DNA from: a bacterium
Lineage (GTDB): Bacteria > UBP7 > UBA6624
DNA length: 49,507 nucleotides
NCBI GenBank assembly: GCA_002716355.1
Contig: PBAU01000013.1
Span: 1-49,507 of the forward strand
Direction: 5' to 3'
The notes under the pieces are model-generated. The model made no database searches, was not told where the DNA came from, and saw nothing but the letters and a program-made list of their open reading frames with translations. Shown here in pieces: positions 1-9,077 of this stretch (position 1 is its first letter; every line of letters starts with the position of its first letter). A program made the translations under genes and the position numbers.

Positions 1-123
1 CTTTACTTCTGCTTCTAAAGCCTTATCTTTGGCCTTGATGAAGTTTGGAAGTGCTAAAGCAACAAGAATTCCGATGATTGTTATAACCACCAAAAGTTCA
101 ATAAGAGTAAAACCTCTTTTCAT
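1..123 (-). CDS. Type IV prepilin-like protein, N-terminal fragment (cut by window edge)
   Basis: Only the first 41 codons lie in the window; the gene runs off the left edge. The protein starts MKRGFTLIELLVV, a class III (type IV pilin) signal: a short basic leader, cleavage after Gly4, Phe as mature residue 1, Glu5, then a hydrophobic helix. A strong Shine-Dalgarno AGGAGG precedes the ATG at 123. It is the third prepilin in a tandem set on the minus strand, after a hairpin-rich spacer of 175 bp. Known for the family: PilD removes the leader and the subunit enters a pilus or pseudopilus. Whether this is the major pilin cannot be judged without its C-terminus. Confidence 0.85.
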   Translation of the reverse strand, partial: MKRGFTLIELLVVITIIGILVALALPNFIKAKDKALEAEVK

Positions 124-160
124 AATGTATAACCTCCTAAAAATTATAAATATAAAGATT

Positions 161-205
161 CTTTCGTATCTTTGATAACGAAAGTACAAGGGTCGAAGCC
201 CTTGT
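161..205. repeat. Two perfect hairpins between prepilin genes
   Basis: Two adjacent inverted repeats lie in the spacer: CTTTCGT/ACGAAAG at 161-167 and 178-184 with a 10-nt loop, and ACAAGGG/CCCTTGT at 186-192 and 199-205 with a 6-nt loop. They sit between the stop of the second prepilin and the start of the third. They could be RNA processing or stability elements that set different subunit levels. No long T-tract follows, so plain intrinsic termination is not well supported. Confidence 0.55.
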
Positions 206-262
206 TCTTCCGTCCATTTCAATCTTTAAATCCATTTTCCTAAAACCTTTAAATTTTTGAGC

Positions 263-278
263 GGGGGGCGAACCCCCC
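263..278 (-). terminator. G6/C6 hairpin downstream of prepilin gene (possible attenuator)
   Basis: GGGGGG (263-268), loop CGAA (269-272) and CCCCCC (273-278) form a very stable stem in AT-rich surroundings, 20 bp past the stop of the prepilin at 299. On the minus strand it is followed by an A/T-rich stretch with only short T runs. It may be a weak terminator, attenuator or 3'-end stabiliser. Confidence 0.4.
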
Positions 279-298
279 ACTCTTGTTGTTTTCGTAGA

Positions 299-1423
299 TT
301 AGTTACCTCTTTTAACCCTGGCGTCTACACCAGATGCTAAAGTTGTAGCCAAAAAGTCAGTAATTCCATCAGGACCAGAACCACCTGGGTTCTCGTCACC
401 TGCAGGAAGAGCGTTAACTACCCAAGTACCACCTGGGCCATTAGAAGCCGCAGGACTTGCTCTTGGATCAGGTTCGAAGCTGAAGTATCCAGTTGGATGC
501 CACATAGCTCCTCCCCAGCCGTTCCACCAGTAGAAATCACATTCTGTACCATAAGTACTGTTACCACTCTGCCAACCACATGGAGTCATGTGTGTTACAT
601 CTTCACCTGGGCTAGTAAGACCAGAAAGTAGTGAAAGTGTGTAACCAGCAACTGCGTGACCAACGATCATTTGCGCAGGGTTTGAACCAGGTTCACCTAA
701 AGCGAATCTGTGGTTCAATGCTGACATTGTGTCCAAGAAAATTGGGTGATAGTAGAAGTGTCCAGGCATCTGATTCTGCATGTAAATACTGAAATCAGAG
801 TTGGTGTCTTCGTTTGCCCATGTACTTACCCATGGCCAGTCACCACGCGTATTTGAAACATCCATCATTAGGTTACCACCCATACCCATCCAACTAAAAT
901 AGTTGCCGCATGTGTGGCCTTGACCGTAACAGGACTGTTTTGAGAACTTCTTGAATGGGTTAGCTGGGTACTGTGAAAGGTATCCATTAACCATCAAAGC
1001 GTCCATACAAACAGGCAAACTGCCATAGTCATCACCCGCTGCTGGCAACAAGCTGTCAGTACAAAAACCTGGATCAGGTTGATTGTCCTGTACACCTGTT
1101 TGACCTGTAGCGTTGTTGATGTTGTCTGCAAACGCGCCTTCTACGTCCATGTAGGACCAGTAGAAGTTACCCGGTGCCATTCTTACTACATTGTAAGAAG
1201 GGTCACCACCACCAAGGAACCAAGGGTAAAGACCATTCCAGTCAGTACCATATCTCTCTAAAGCAACCTGAATTACACGTAAAGCAGATTTTGCTTGAGC
1301 TTCCTTAGCTTTATCTTTTACCTTAATGAAGTTAGGTAAAGCCATCGCTACGAGAATACCGATAATAACGATAACTACCAAAAGTTCGATTAATGTAAAT
1401 CCACGATTTTTAATATTATTCAT
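299..1423 (-). CDS. Type IV prepilin / pseudopilin-like protein with large C-terminal domain
   Basis: This 374-residue protein has the type IV pilin leader MNNIKNRG then FTLIELLVV, so cleavage after Gly8 leaves Phe1 and Glu5, followed by a hydrophobic helix and an amphipathic stretch ending near residue 55. The remaining ~320 residues are rich in Trp, Gly, Asn and Cys and match no pilin head I recognise. The C-terminus carries GPDGITD and then SGVDARV, a motif shared with the neighbouring prepilin. The start is fixed by GGAGG just upstream; the previous prepilin stop overlaps this leader region, so the two are probably translated from one mRNA. Typical pilins have 130-200 residues, so this is a long variant. 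Confidence 0.85.
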   Translation of the reverse strand: MNNIKNRGFTLIELLVVIVIIGILVAMALPNFIKVKDKAKEAQAKSALRVIQVALERYGTDWNGLYPWFLGGGDPSYNVVRMAPGNFYWSYMDVEGAFADNINNATGQTGVQDNQPDPGFCTDSLLPAAGDDYGSLPVCMDALMVNGYLSQYPANPFKKFSKQSCYGQGHTCGNYFSWMGMGGNLMMDVSNTRGDWPWVSTWANEDTNSDFSIYMQNQMPGHFYYHPIFLDTMSALNHRFALGEPGSNPAQMIVGHAVAGYTLSLLSGLTSPGEDVTHMTPCGWQSGNSTYGTECDFYWWNGWGGAMWHPTGYFSFEPDPRASPAASNGPGGTWVVNALPAGDENPGGSGPDGITDFLATTLASGVDARVKRGN

Positions 1424-1437
1424 ATATATTACCTCCG

Positions 1438-2517
1438 TTACTCGTGCATATTTGGTAGATCAGCATCGTCCATAGGGACTCTTGCGTCAACACCACTTGA
1501 GATCACTGTAATGACTCCATCAAACTGACCATCAGGACCATTATTCATGTCTGATACCTGTCTGTTTTTGCAGTCAAGTCTTGTGTCTCCATCTATATCC
1601 CCGGTGTATGGAGAGTCGCCTTCACAGAAATAAGTATTCTCTCTGAAGTCTCCATATCCGTCATATACATCATGACCTTTGTTTCCTGGAGCACCATATA
1701 CTGAAATGTGGTAACCTAATGGGGCTTCACCCATCCACCACTGTCCGTACATTTTTTCTCCACCGAAAATTGGGTAGTAATAGAAATTACCAGCCATAAA
1801 AGGTCTGTGATACATCTTCGCAGTCTGACAAAGTTGTTGAGCACAATTTACAGTGCCGTTGTTTGCAGGTAATGGTGGAGGCGGAGGATGTCCGTTCCAA
1901 CCACGAGATCGGCCAGGACCACCAGCTATGCTTGGTGCTATACATCCATAACCTCCCTCTGTTACTTCCCACATTGCGTCCCCTGAAGGACCACCAACGC
2001 GTCGACCACCTAAACTACCAGCATTGCCAGTAGCAGATCCAGTAGGACTGCTTGCACAGTCACCACTTCCCCAAGCTTCATCATCCCACTCAAAAGCACT
2101 GTTTGTGCTTCCGTCTGCGTAGGCCCAAGTCATACCTGGAACTGAGAAGTTGTGCCCACCGCCGCCTGCGGCAAATGGGTTCTTAGGGTAAATGGAAAGA
2201 TATCCAAAAGTCAAAAGTGCATCACCGTCGCCACAGCGAGCGTTGCTTGCACAATATTGATTGAAATAAGGAGAGAGTGGCGAAGCGTTTGGATCTGTCG
2301 CATCTCCTCCCATCAACCAGTATGGATATTTTCCGTCATGTTCAGTTGCGTATCTTTCAAGAGCAACTTGGATAACTCTAAGATTACTCTTTACCTGGGA
2401 TTCCATAGCTTTCTCTTTAACTCTTATGAAGTTAGGAAGAGCAATTGCTATAAGAATACCGATGATAACGATAACAACTAACAACTCGATTAGGGTAAAA
2501 CCCTTGTTTCGATTCAT
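1438..2517 (-). CDS. Type IV prepilin / pseudopilin-like protein with large C-terminal domain
   Basis: I place the start at 2517, giving 359 residues: MNRNKG then FTLIELLVV, preceded by AGGAGG at good spacing. The reading frame stays open to 2631, but that would put 38 unlikely residues before the pilin leader. After the N-terminal helix comes a long Gly- and Cys-rich head with a run of five prolines, ending GPDGQFD...SGVDARV, as in the next prepilin. It lies 113 bp downstream of pilC; that leader holds a small hairpin, TCTGAT/ATCAGA at 2552-2565. It is probably a subunit of the same pilus or pseudopilus, but major and minor roles cannot be assigned. Confidence 0.83.
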   Translation of the reverse strand: MNRNKGFTLIELLVVIVIIGILIAIALPNFIRVKEKAMESQVKSNLRVIQVALERYATEHDGKYPYWLMGGDATDPNASPLSPYFNQYCASNARCGDGDALLTFGYLSIYPKNPFAAGGGGHNFSVPGMTWAYADGSTNSAFEWDDEAWGSGDCASSPTGSATGNAGSLGGRRVGGPSGDAMWEVTEGGYGCIAPSIAGGPGRSRGWNGHPPPPPLPANNGTVNCAQQLCQTAKMYHRPFMAGNFYYYPIFGGEKMYGQWWMGEAPLGYHISVYGAPGNKGHDVYDGYGDFRENTYFCEGDSPYTGDIDGDTRLDCKNRQVSDMNNGPDGQFDGVITVISSGVDARVPMDDADLPNMHE

Positions 2518-2630
2518 CGAAATACCTCCTAAAAATTGAGATTTAATCCTGTCTGATAAATCAGAAGGAATAAGACATTTAGAACTACCTTTTTCAAGGT
2601 TTAAAAAATTAAAAAACTTACTAATCATCA

Positions 2631-3842
2631 TCAGAACAAATCCACAATACTAAATACAGGCAAGTAAAGAGCTACAACTATAACTCCAACAATGACACCT
2701 ATAACCATAATCATAATCGGTTCAATAAGACTTGCCAACTGTTCTACAGTTGCATCTATTTCCTCGTCATAAAAATCAGCTACTTTATGCAACATAGATT
2801 CAAGATTACCTGCCTCTTCCCCAACCGCAACCATGTTATATACCATAGCAGGAAAAACACCTGTTCTTCTCATTGGTATACTTATGGCTTCACCCTCTCT
2901 AACCCTGTCTCGTATATAGTCAACAGTTTTTTCAATGACATGATTATCAGCTGTCGTTTTGGTAACATCTAAAGATTCCATTAATGTTACACCTGACTGT
3001 ATTAGCGTCCCCAATGTTCTGGTAAACCTGGAAACACCAACCATTCTTGACAATTTTCCAAAAATCGGTATCCTCATAATTAAACCGTCTAGCAAAATAT
3101 GCCCCCATTTTGTTTTTCTAAACAAATAAAACAACCAAATGGCGACCAGTGGCAAAGGTATCAATAATGGATTTGCTATTATCCAATCTGAAGCATCCAT
3201 AAGTGTTTGAGTCATAGCTGGCAATGGGGTCTTTCCTTCTGATATCTCCTCAAAGAAAGAAGCAAATTGAGGAACAATAAACAACAAGATACCCATTGTG
3301 ATTAAAAAAGCAGCAATGATAACAAATAAAGGATAGGACATAGCAGCTTTTATTTTATGCCTGAGCTTTAATTCTTTTTCAAAAAAGGTTGCCATCCTCT
3401 CTAAAACATCCTCTAAAACACCACCAATCTCTCCTGCTCTGACCATAGATCTGAAGAATGGAGAAAAAGCTCTCTTGTGCAGACCCATTGAATTATGTAA
3501 AGTTTCACCTGCTTGGATCTTCTTTCTTAAATCAACAAGAATGTCTTTAAAATGTGGGAACTCTGCTTGTTCCTCGAGTGTTGACAATGCCCTAGCTAAA
3601 GTCAAACCAGCTGAAACTAGAAGAGCAAATTGCCTACTGAATATAGTCAGAACCTTAAGGCTGACAGGTTGAGCAGTTCTTAATTTCTTGAGGAACTGAT
3701 TTTCTTTTTGCTCTTTAATTCTTATTACTGTCAAATTTTCAGCCTGTAGAGCATCTATAACAGTTTGAGCAGTATCAGCATTTAATCTTCTGGTGATCGT
3801 CTTCCCGGACGTATCGCGCGCAGTAAACAAATATGTAGGCAT
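2631..3842 (-). CDS. pilC: Type IV pilus / type II secretion inner-membrane platform protein (PilC/GspF family)
   Basis: This protein has 403 residues, the usual family length. It has two repeated T2SSF domains (about residues 65-190 and 270-395), each ending in a strongly hydrophobic segment, and a further membrane helix near residues 215-235. Motifs include LLVSAGLTLARALSTLEEQ and, in the second half, TLGTLIQSGVTLMESLD. The N-terminal stretch MPTYLFTARDTSGKTI is typical of the family. Known role: the inner-membrane platform that couples PilB/PilT ATPases to subunit assembly. It follows pilT on the same strand but has its own promoter in the 122-bp gap, and it heads the transcript that carries the prepilins. 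Confidence 0.95.
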   Translation of the reverse strand: MPTYLFTARDTSGKTITRRLNADTAQTVIDALQAENLTVIRIKEQKENQFLKKLRTAQPVSLKVLTIFSRQFALLVSAGLTLARALSTLEEQAEFPHFKDILVDLRKKIQAGETLHNSMGLHKRAFSPFFRSMVRAGEIGGVLEDVLERMATFFEKELKLRHKIKAAMSYPLFVIIAAFLITMGILLFIVPQFASFFEEISEGKTPLPAMTQTLMDASDWIIANPLLIPLPLVAIWLFYLFRKTKWGHILLDGLIMRIPIFGKLSRMVGVSRFTRTLGTLIQSGVTLMESLDVTKTTADNHVIEKTVDYIRDRVREGEAISIPMRRTGVFPAMVYNMVAVGEEAGNLESMLHKVADFYDEEIDATVEQLASLIEPIMIMVIGVIVGVIVVALYLPVFSIVDLF

Positions 3843-3888
3843 AATTTAAAAGCTATGTTTCTTGGCGCGAAAGAGACTTAGCCTTTTG

Positions 3889-3917
3889 ATTATACATAAA
3901 ATTAACGAAAATATCAA
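3889..3917 (-). promoter_or_regulatory. Sigma-70-type promoter for pilC-prepilin unit
   Basis: On the minus strand a -35 box TTGATA (3912-3917), a 17-bp spacer and a perfect -10 box TATAAT (3889-3894) lie about 47 bp upstream of the pilC start. This is the best promoter match in the pilus region and suggests that pilC and the prepilins can be expressed apart from pilB and pilT. Confidence 0.75.
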
Positions 3918-3919
3918 AT

Positions 3920-3944
3920 CCCTACGTAGTAGGGGGCAAATGCA
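3920..3944. promoter_or_regulatory. Operator-like inverted repeat and shared motif upstream of pilC promoter
   Basis: CCCTAC (3920-3925) and GTAGGG (3929-3934) are perfect inverted arms around a 3-bp centre, just upstream of the -35 box. The 12-mer GGGGCAAATGCA (3933-3944) overlaps it. The same 12-mer occurs at 49409-49420, next to the -35 box of another promoter. A shared regulator is a possible but unproven explanation. Confidence 0.45.
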
Positions 3945-3964
3945 ACTTTTGAAACAACTCTCCT

Positions 3965-5113
3965 TTATTGTGGTATAAATTCTGCTGTTGGCTCATTGTC
4001 AGAATCAGCTTCCTCACCAGAAGCTTCGGAAAGTTCTGCCTCCTTGGCGGCAATCAAATTCCTTAATTCCTTTGCATTATGACATCTAGACATAGCTGTC
4101 TCAAGTGTTATGAGGTTTGCAAAATAATAATCTCTTAAACATTGATCCATTGTTTGCATTCCTTCTTTCTTGTGTGTCATCATGGTTGATGGTATTTGAT
4201 AAATTTTCCCTTCCCTTATGAGGTTCCTAACAGCTGGAATACCTACCATCATTTCGAATGCAGCCAAACGGCCAGGACGATCAGACCTCTTCAACAACGT
4301 TTGAGACATGATAACCTGAATACAGTTAGCCAATTGCGCTCTAACCATTTCCTGCTGCTCAGCTGGAAAAACATCAATTATCCTGTCAATTGACATTGGT
4401 GCATTAATCGTGTGAATGGTTGCAAAAACCAAATGCCCTGTTTCAGCCGCAGTTATAGCGGCTGCTATAGTTTCCAAGTCCCTCATTTCTCCAACGAGAA
4501 TTATGTCTGGATCCTGCCTCAAAACCCTTTTCATTGATTCGGCAAAGGAAAAAGAGTCCACCCCAATTTCCCTCTGGTTCACAATTGAACTTTTGTGCTT
4601 ATGCGAAAATTCAATTGGATCCTCCAGGGTGACAATATGCTTATGGGTTACGTCATTGATATGATTCAACATAGCAGCCAAACTGGTGGTTTTACCTGAA
4701 CCAGTAGGTCCGGTAACAAGAACCAAACCTCTCGGTTCAAAAATTTTCTTTTTAATAATCTCAGGTAAAAGAATTTCCTCCATTGTTGGTATCCTTAAGG
4801 GCAAAGCCCTGATAGCAAAAGCAACAGATTCTCTTTGGAAGAAAAAATTACACCTAAACCTGCCGAGCCCCTCTTGTTCATAACCGAAATCTAATTCTTT
4901 TTCATTTTCAAATTTTTTCCTCTGCTCTTCACGAATCATGGAATAAGCCAAGGTTCTAGTGTCTTCACTCGTTAAAACAGGAAAGTCTTCAAACTGCTTG
5001 ATTTCTCCAAAAACTCTACAGGATGGTTTTGCTCCTACTGATACATGCAGGTCACTGCCGTTTTCCTCGTGCAACCTTACTAAAAGTTCAAGAATTGTTT
5101 CTTTAATTGCCAT
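3965..5113 (-). CDS. pilT: Type IV pilus retraction ATPase PilT
   Basis: This 382-residue protein has the PilT length and order of motifs: Walker A GPTGSGKT (135-142), Asp box TLEDPIEF, Walker B DIILVGEMRD (203-212), His box TGHLVFATIHT (225-235), and the PilT-typical AVRNLIREGK near residue 295. Known role: a hexameric cytoplasmic ATPase that depolymerises the pilus through PilC and drives twitching. The C-terminus has an acidic tail of about 25 residues. A GGGAGG Shine-Dalgarno fixes the start, and the gene lies 13 bp after pilB. The AVRNLIRE motif separates it from PilB-like extension ATPases. Confidence 0.95.
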   Translation of the reverse strand: MAIKETILELLVRLHEENGSDLHVSVGAKPSCRVFGEIKQFEDFPVLTSEDTRTLAYSMIREEQRKKFENEKELDFGYEQEGLGRFRCNFFFQRESVAFAIRALPLRIPTMEEILLPEIIKKKIFEPRGLVLVTGPTGSGKTTSLAAMLNHINDVTHKHIVTLEDPIEFSHKHKSSIVNQREIGVDSFSFAESMKRVLRQDPDIILVGEMRDLETIAAAITAAETGHLVFATIHTINAPMSIDRIIDVFPAEQQEMVRAQLANCIQVIMSQTLLKRSDRPGRLAAFEMMVGIPAVRNLIREGKIYQIPSTMMTHKKEGMQTMDQCLRDYYFANLITLETAMSRCHNAKELRNLIAAKEAELSEASGEEADSDNEPTAEFIPQ

Positions 5114-5126
5114 AAAGACCTCCCAT

Positions 5127-6947
5127 TTACTCCTTTACAAAAGGAGCAAGCATTTTTGGAGCTTCAGCGAGTTCAGGAATTTTCTTCTCAGATTTGGTTG
5201 TTTCTTCAGATTCCTCATACCCTCCACCTATTTCTATTGCAAGCTCTTCTGGAGGGCAAACTCTAAATAGCTCATCCATGGAAACCTGTCCGTCCAAGAC
5301 TCTAGTAAGGCCTGACTGAAATAATGTATCCATACCCTCATTAATCGCTTCAATTTTGATCTCTTTTTCACTAGCCCCTTGCAAACACATATTTCTTATT
5401 TTGTTTGTCATAACCATCATTTCAAAAATTGCTGATCTTCCTTTTGCCCCTGATCCATTACAAAATTTACACCCAGGAGCGTTATGAACCAATGGTGGTG
5501 TATCTTTGTCATACCCAACCTTTCTCAAAATTGGCTTCAAGCGATCAAACTCTTCCAAAGACATTTCTTCATGTTCTTTGCAATGCTCGCATAACTTTCT
5601 AACCAACCTCTGAGCAACAGCTCCAGATAAAGTTGCATTAACCAAAAAAGGCTCTATGCCCATATTGGTTAATCTTGTTATAGATGAAGCAGCATCATTG
5701 GTGTGAAGTGTTGAAAACACCAAATGACCAGTTAGAGAAGCTTGTATGGCCATCTCCCCAACCTCAAAATCACGAATCTCACCAACCATCATGACGTCAG
5801 GATCTTGTCGCAAAAAACTCCTAAGAGCAGATTCGAAAGTTAGACCCACTTTATTATTCACTTGAACCTGATTAATTTTAGGAATCTGATATTCAACAGG
5901 ATCCTCAATGGTGGTTACGTTAATATCATCACTTGCTATCCTTGAAAGGCTAGCATTTAATGTTGTAGTTTTTCCTGAACCTGTAGGTCCAGTTAGAAGA
6001 ATAATACCATGTGGTTTTTTTAAAAGCTCTGTCCATATGTCTTGTTCTTTTTTGGTAAAACCCAAATCTTCAAGCGTCAACATTGATGCTGACCTGTCCA
6101 ACACACGAGCAACAACCTTTTCACCATTGACAGTTGGAACTGTAGATACACGAAAGTCTATCTTCTTCCCAGAGATTTCTTTTGCTATCTTTCCATCCAA
6201 TGGCTTCCTTCTCTCGGAAGTATCCAGGTTTGCCAAAATCTTAAAACGAGCCACAACAGCAGATAAAGCTGTTTTTGGAATGTCCATCATTTTTTGCAAG
6301 ACTCCATCAACCCTAAATCTGACTTGAAGCTTTGTTTCTTTGGGTTCAAGATGAATATCACTGCATCCCATCTCTACAGCACTCGTCAACAGGCTTTCCA
6401 CAAGCTTGATGATTGGAGCATCATCAACATCCAAAGCCTTGGTCATCTTTTCTAGCTCTTCAGAAAGTAAACCCTCAGCACGTCTCTGGTCTTCAAACTC
6501 CTTTACGGCTTTTTCTGCTTCATGCGCTTTGCCGAAATACTCATCAAATGCATGTTTGTAAGATTCATCACTGGTGATCAAGGGCTTAACCGCTTTGCCT
6601 GTAGAAATCCTGATATCATCGATTGCAATAACATTTAAAGGATCAACCATAGCAACAAGGAGGGTGCTATCAACCTCTTTGATTGGTATGGCTCTATATT
6701 GCTGTATTTTCTCAACAGATAAAAGTCTTGCAGTGGTTAAATCAATCTCCTCTTCATACAAATCAACTTTCTGAATTCCCATCTGACGAGATAGTGCATC
6801 GAGAATCTCATCTGGAGTTGAAATTCCCATATCGATGATGGCTTGACCTAGCCTCTTTCCCGTTTTTTGCTGGTTTGAAAGAGCCTCCTTAAGTTGGTCA
6901 GATGTTACTAAACCTTCATCAACTAATATATCTCCAAGTCTTTTCAT
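5127..6947 (-). CDS. pilB: Type IV pilus extension ATPase PilB (GspE family)
   Basis: This is a 606-residue GspE/PilB ATPase. An N-terminal MshEN/T2SSE-N domain covers about residues 1-140. The ATPase core follows, with Walker A GPTGSGKT (320-327), Asp box TIEDPVEY, Walker B VMMVGE (385-390), His box TGHLVFSTLHT, and a zinc-binding tetracysteine CEHC...CKFC (453/456 and 493/496). Known role: it powers pilus polymerisation at the cytoplasmic face, opposing PilT. A GGAGG site precedes the ATG. It sits 30 bp after the transglutaminase-like gene. The ~65-residue acidic/Lys-rich C-terminal tail is longer than usual. Confidence 0.95.
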   Translation of the reverse strand: MKRLGDILVDEGLVTSDQLKEALSNQQKTGKRLGQAIIDMGISTPDEILDALSRQMGIQKVDLYEEEIDLTTARLLSVEKIQQYRAIPIKEVDSTLLVAMVDPLNVIAIDDIRISTGKAVKPLITSDESYKHAFDEYFGKAHEAEKAVKEFEDQRRAEGLLSEELEKMTKALDVDDAPIIKLVESLLTSAVEMGCSDIHLEPKETKLQVRFRVDGVLQKMMDIPKTALSAVVARFKILANLDTSERRKPLDGKIAKEISGKKIDFRVSTVPTVNGEKVVARVLDRSASMLTLEDLGFTKKEQDIWTELLKKPHGIILLTGPTGSGKTTTLNASLSRIASDDINVTTIEDPVEYQIPKINQVQVNNKVGLTFESALRSFLRQDPDVMMVGEIRDFEVGEMAIQASLTGHLVFSTLHTNDAASSITRLTNMGIEPFLVNATLSGAVAQRLVRKLCEHCKEHEEMSLEEFDRLKPILRKVGYDKDTPPLVHNAPGCKFCNGSGAKGRSAIFEMMVMTNKIRNMCLQGASEKEIKIEAINEGMDTLFQSGLTRVLDGQVSMDELFRVCPPEELAIEIGGGYEESEETTKSEKKIPELAEAPKMLAPFVKE

Positions 6948-6977
6948 AAAATTCCTCCAGCTTTAATGATTATAAGT

Positions 6978-9077
6978 TTAAAAAAAAGAACTTTTCCCAT
7001 ATAAAGCAATCTCAAAAGCTTTTAACTCGTTTATTATCCGGCTTTTTTTTGTTTTTACATGCCATCTCAAAGCAAATTCCCTAAGGGTTTCATGATTTCT
7101 TTTTGACACACCATCTTTTTTAGCCAAGTGTATCCATTTTCGAATCTTCCTTACAAGCAATCTTTTTTTTGAAAAAAAATCAATCTTCCTGATAAAGCGA
7201 ATGAGACCGTAAAAAGAAATCAAGAAAAATAAACCAATCAAATAAATCCTGATATTTGTCCATATTGCATCTAACCTATTGCTCCATGTTAGGAATTCAA
7301 TATTCTCAACCAGATTATCGACTGCTTTTCTGACTTGGCTAAACGCCCCAGCATCTGAATCTGATTGAGATTCACTTGAATTAGCAAGATTGCTTTCAGG
7401 TGTTGGGTCAATTGGAATCCAGCCATGCTCCTCTGACCAAAATTCAACCCAAACATGAGCATCTTTTTCACGAATCAAATAAGATGACTTCCCTGCAATT
7501 TTTTCTCCTCCTTGGTAACCGCCAACTAATCTTGTTTTTATATTCAAAATTCTCCCCATGACACCTAATGCTGAAGCGAACATTTCACACCATCCAGATT
7601 GTGATTCAAATAAAAACCAATCACTTGATTCAAAACCTACTGGCAAAGCATCAGTTTCAAGACTGTACTGCATGTTTTCTCTTAGATAAATGGCGATTCT
7701 TTCCATTTTTTCTATTGAATCTCCCTGTCCAGCAATAGATTCTGTCAACTCAATAACCCTTATCGAGATCTCAGGCAGAGAAAGGTAATCGATATATGGT
7801 TCTACTAATCCATTTGAATTTGGATTTGGTATATTTGGATTCAGCATTGCGCCATATGAAGAATCAAAAGAATCTGTATCCAGAATGCCTGTCTGCAATC
7901 GCTGTCCTTCTGTGAAGATGCTTTCAATTTGATAATTGAAATCTGCTTGCGTTTCAAAAGGGGTCAAAATAGCGCTATTAGGTGATTGATTCAAATATAA
8001 ATTTGAAATTGATAAAAAATTATTTATAGGCCCAAATGAGATACGATTCGGTATCCATGGTGTAAACAAAAAATTCCCATGGCTTTTCAAAAAGGTAACC
8101 GATCTATTTATTTTGATTAAATTTTGATCATTTTTCTCAAAATCAAAATACCTATACTCTTCAGGCTTTATATTAAAACCATTAATTGAAGTGTTTGAAT
8201 GTATAGACCTGGTTGACCTTCTAGAAGATTCCCATGATGACCCTGCAAAAACATCAAAAACCACACCTCTCCAATAGGTTGATGGGCCAGTAACCTCTAA
8301 AGCTGGCTCTTCGCTTAAATGAACATTCTCCTTTCTGCTTAAATTTAAAAATGGAGAAAATCCAGAATAAAAACTTCTTGGCACAATATCTGAAGAAAAA
8401 TTTGTATATCTATAAGGTGTTATGTTCTCGACTCCAACTTGAACATCTCCACCCAAATTTCTAATAATTTTCGATGGAGCAATTGATTCAGAAACAACAA
8501 CAAGCCCGAAGACTATAAAAAGCAATCTTGCAATATACCTTTTGAATACAAAAAACCATTCATTTTGAATTCTTTTATCCTCATCCGTGCGAACCAACAT
8601 TGGGCAACCTGTAATTAATCCGATAATAACAATAGATAAAATTATTGCATTAAATGTAAATAGAGACGATGGTGAAACACCAGCAACAAATACAGCAACA
8701 CTAAAAGGTATCAATGAAAAAAATTTAATATCCCTGGCATTAACTAATTTAAATGTATAAAGAATCAAAAACAAGGGCAGAATGTCTGAGAGAAAATCAT
8801 AAACAGACACACCATTTTTAAAACTTTCTGAAATCTTAATGTAAAACAAAATAGCTGCAACAACCTCAACAAACCATCCGGCAATATTGGTCCATTTCTG
8901 CGTTGAAATAAATCTAGAAAACAACAATCCCAAAACACAAGGAACTAATATTTTTGATAGAGCCATACCCATGCCATAAGATTGCGAAAAGATAACGGAA
9001 GTGGTGCAAATCATCAAAATTAACAAAAGCTCCAATGCGGCCCTTCTGCCTCTAGCCTGAACAAAAAAATATTTCAT
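6978..9077 (-). CDS. Membrane transglutaminase-like protein (DUF3488/TgpA family)
   Basis: This 699-residue protein has five to six membrane helices in residues 15-200, a large extracytoplasmic region, a transglutaminase-like core, another helix near 615-635 and a cytoplasmic tail resembling DUF4129. The catalytic triad is visible: Cys497 in GWCEMFASAL, His541 in DAHVWVEF and Asp557 in PIDPTPE. The family (TgpA of Pseudomonas) is usually encoded with MoxR and DUF58 genes, exactly as here. The substrate is unknown. It overlaps the DUF58 gene by ATGA and lies just before pilB, so it may act on envelope proteins linked to pili or glycan. Confidence 0.9.
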   Translation of the reverse strand: MKYFFVQARGRRAALELLLILMICTTSVIFSQSYGMGMALSKILVPCVLGLLFSRFISTQKWTNIAGWFVEVVAAILFYIKISESFKNGVSVYDFLSDILPLFLILYTFKLVNARDIKFFSLIPFSVAVFVAGVSPSSLFTFNAIILSIVIIGLITGCPMLVRTDEDKRIQNEWFFVFKRYIARLLFIVFGLVVVSESIAPSKIIRNLGGDVQVGVENITPYRYTNFSSDIVPRSFYSGFSPFLNLSRKENVHLSEEPALEVTGPSTYWRGVVFDVFAGSSWESSRRSTRSIHSNTSINGFNIKPEEYRYFDFEKNDQNLIKINRSVTFLKSHGNFLFTPWIPNRISFGPINNFLSISNLYLNQSPNSAILTPFETQADFNYQIESIFTEGQRLQTGILDTDSFDSSYGAMLNPNIPNPNSNGLVEPYIDYLSLPEISIRVIELTESIAGQGDSIEKMERIAIYLRENMQYSLETDALPVGFESSDWFLFESQSGWCEMFASALGVMGRILNIKTRLVGGYQGGEKIAGKSSYLIREKDAHVWVEFWSEEHGWIPIDPTPESNLANSSESQSDSDAGAFSQVRKAVDNLVENIEFLTWSNRLDAIWTNIRIYLIGLFFLISFYGLIRFIRKIDFFSKKRLLVRKIRKWIHLAKKDGVSKRNHETLREFALRWHVKTKKSRIINELKAFEIALYGKSSFF

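Noticed and set aside
2518-2631. N-terminal extension of the first prepilin
   Set aside because: It would put 38 residues before the leader peptide, and AGGAGG lies just before the ATG at 2517.
3933-3944. Sigma-54 promoter at the GGGGCAAATGCA motif
   Set aside because: It lacks the GG-N10-GC spacing of -24/-12 elements; a good sigma-70 promoter lies next to it.
5908-6327. 139-codon plus-strand open frame opposite pilB
   Set aside because: It mirrors the conserved ATPase core of pilB on the other strand, has no ribosome site and no recognisable family.
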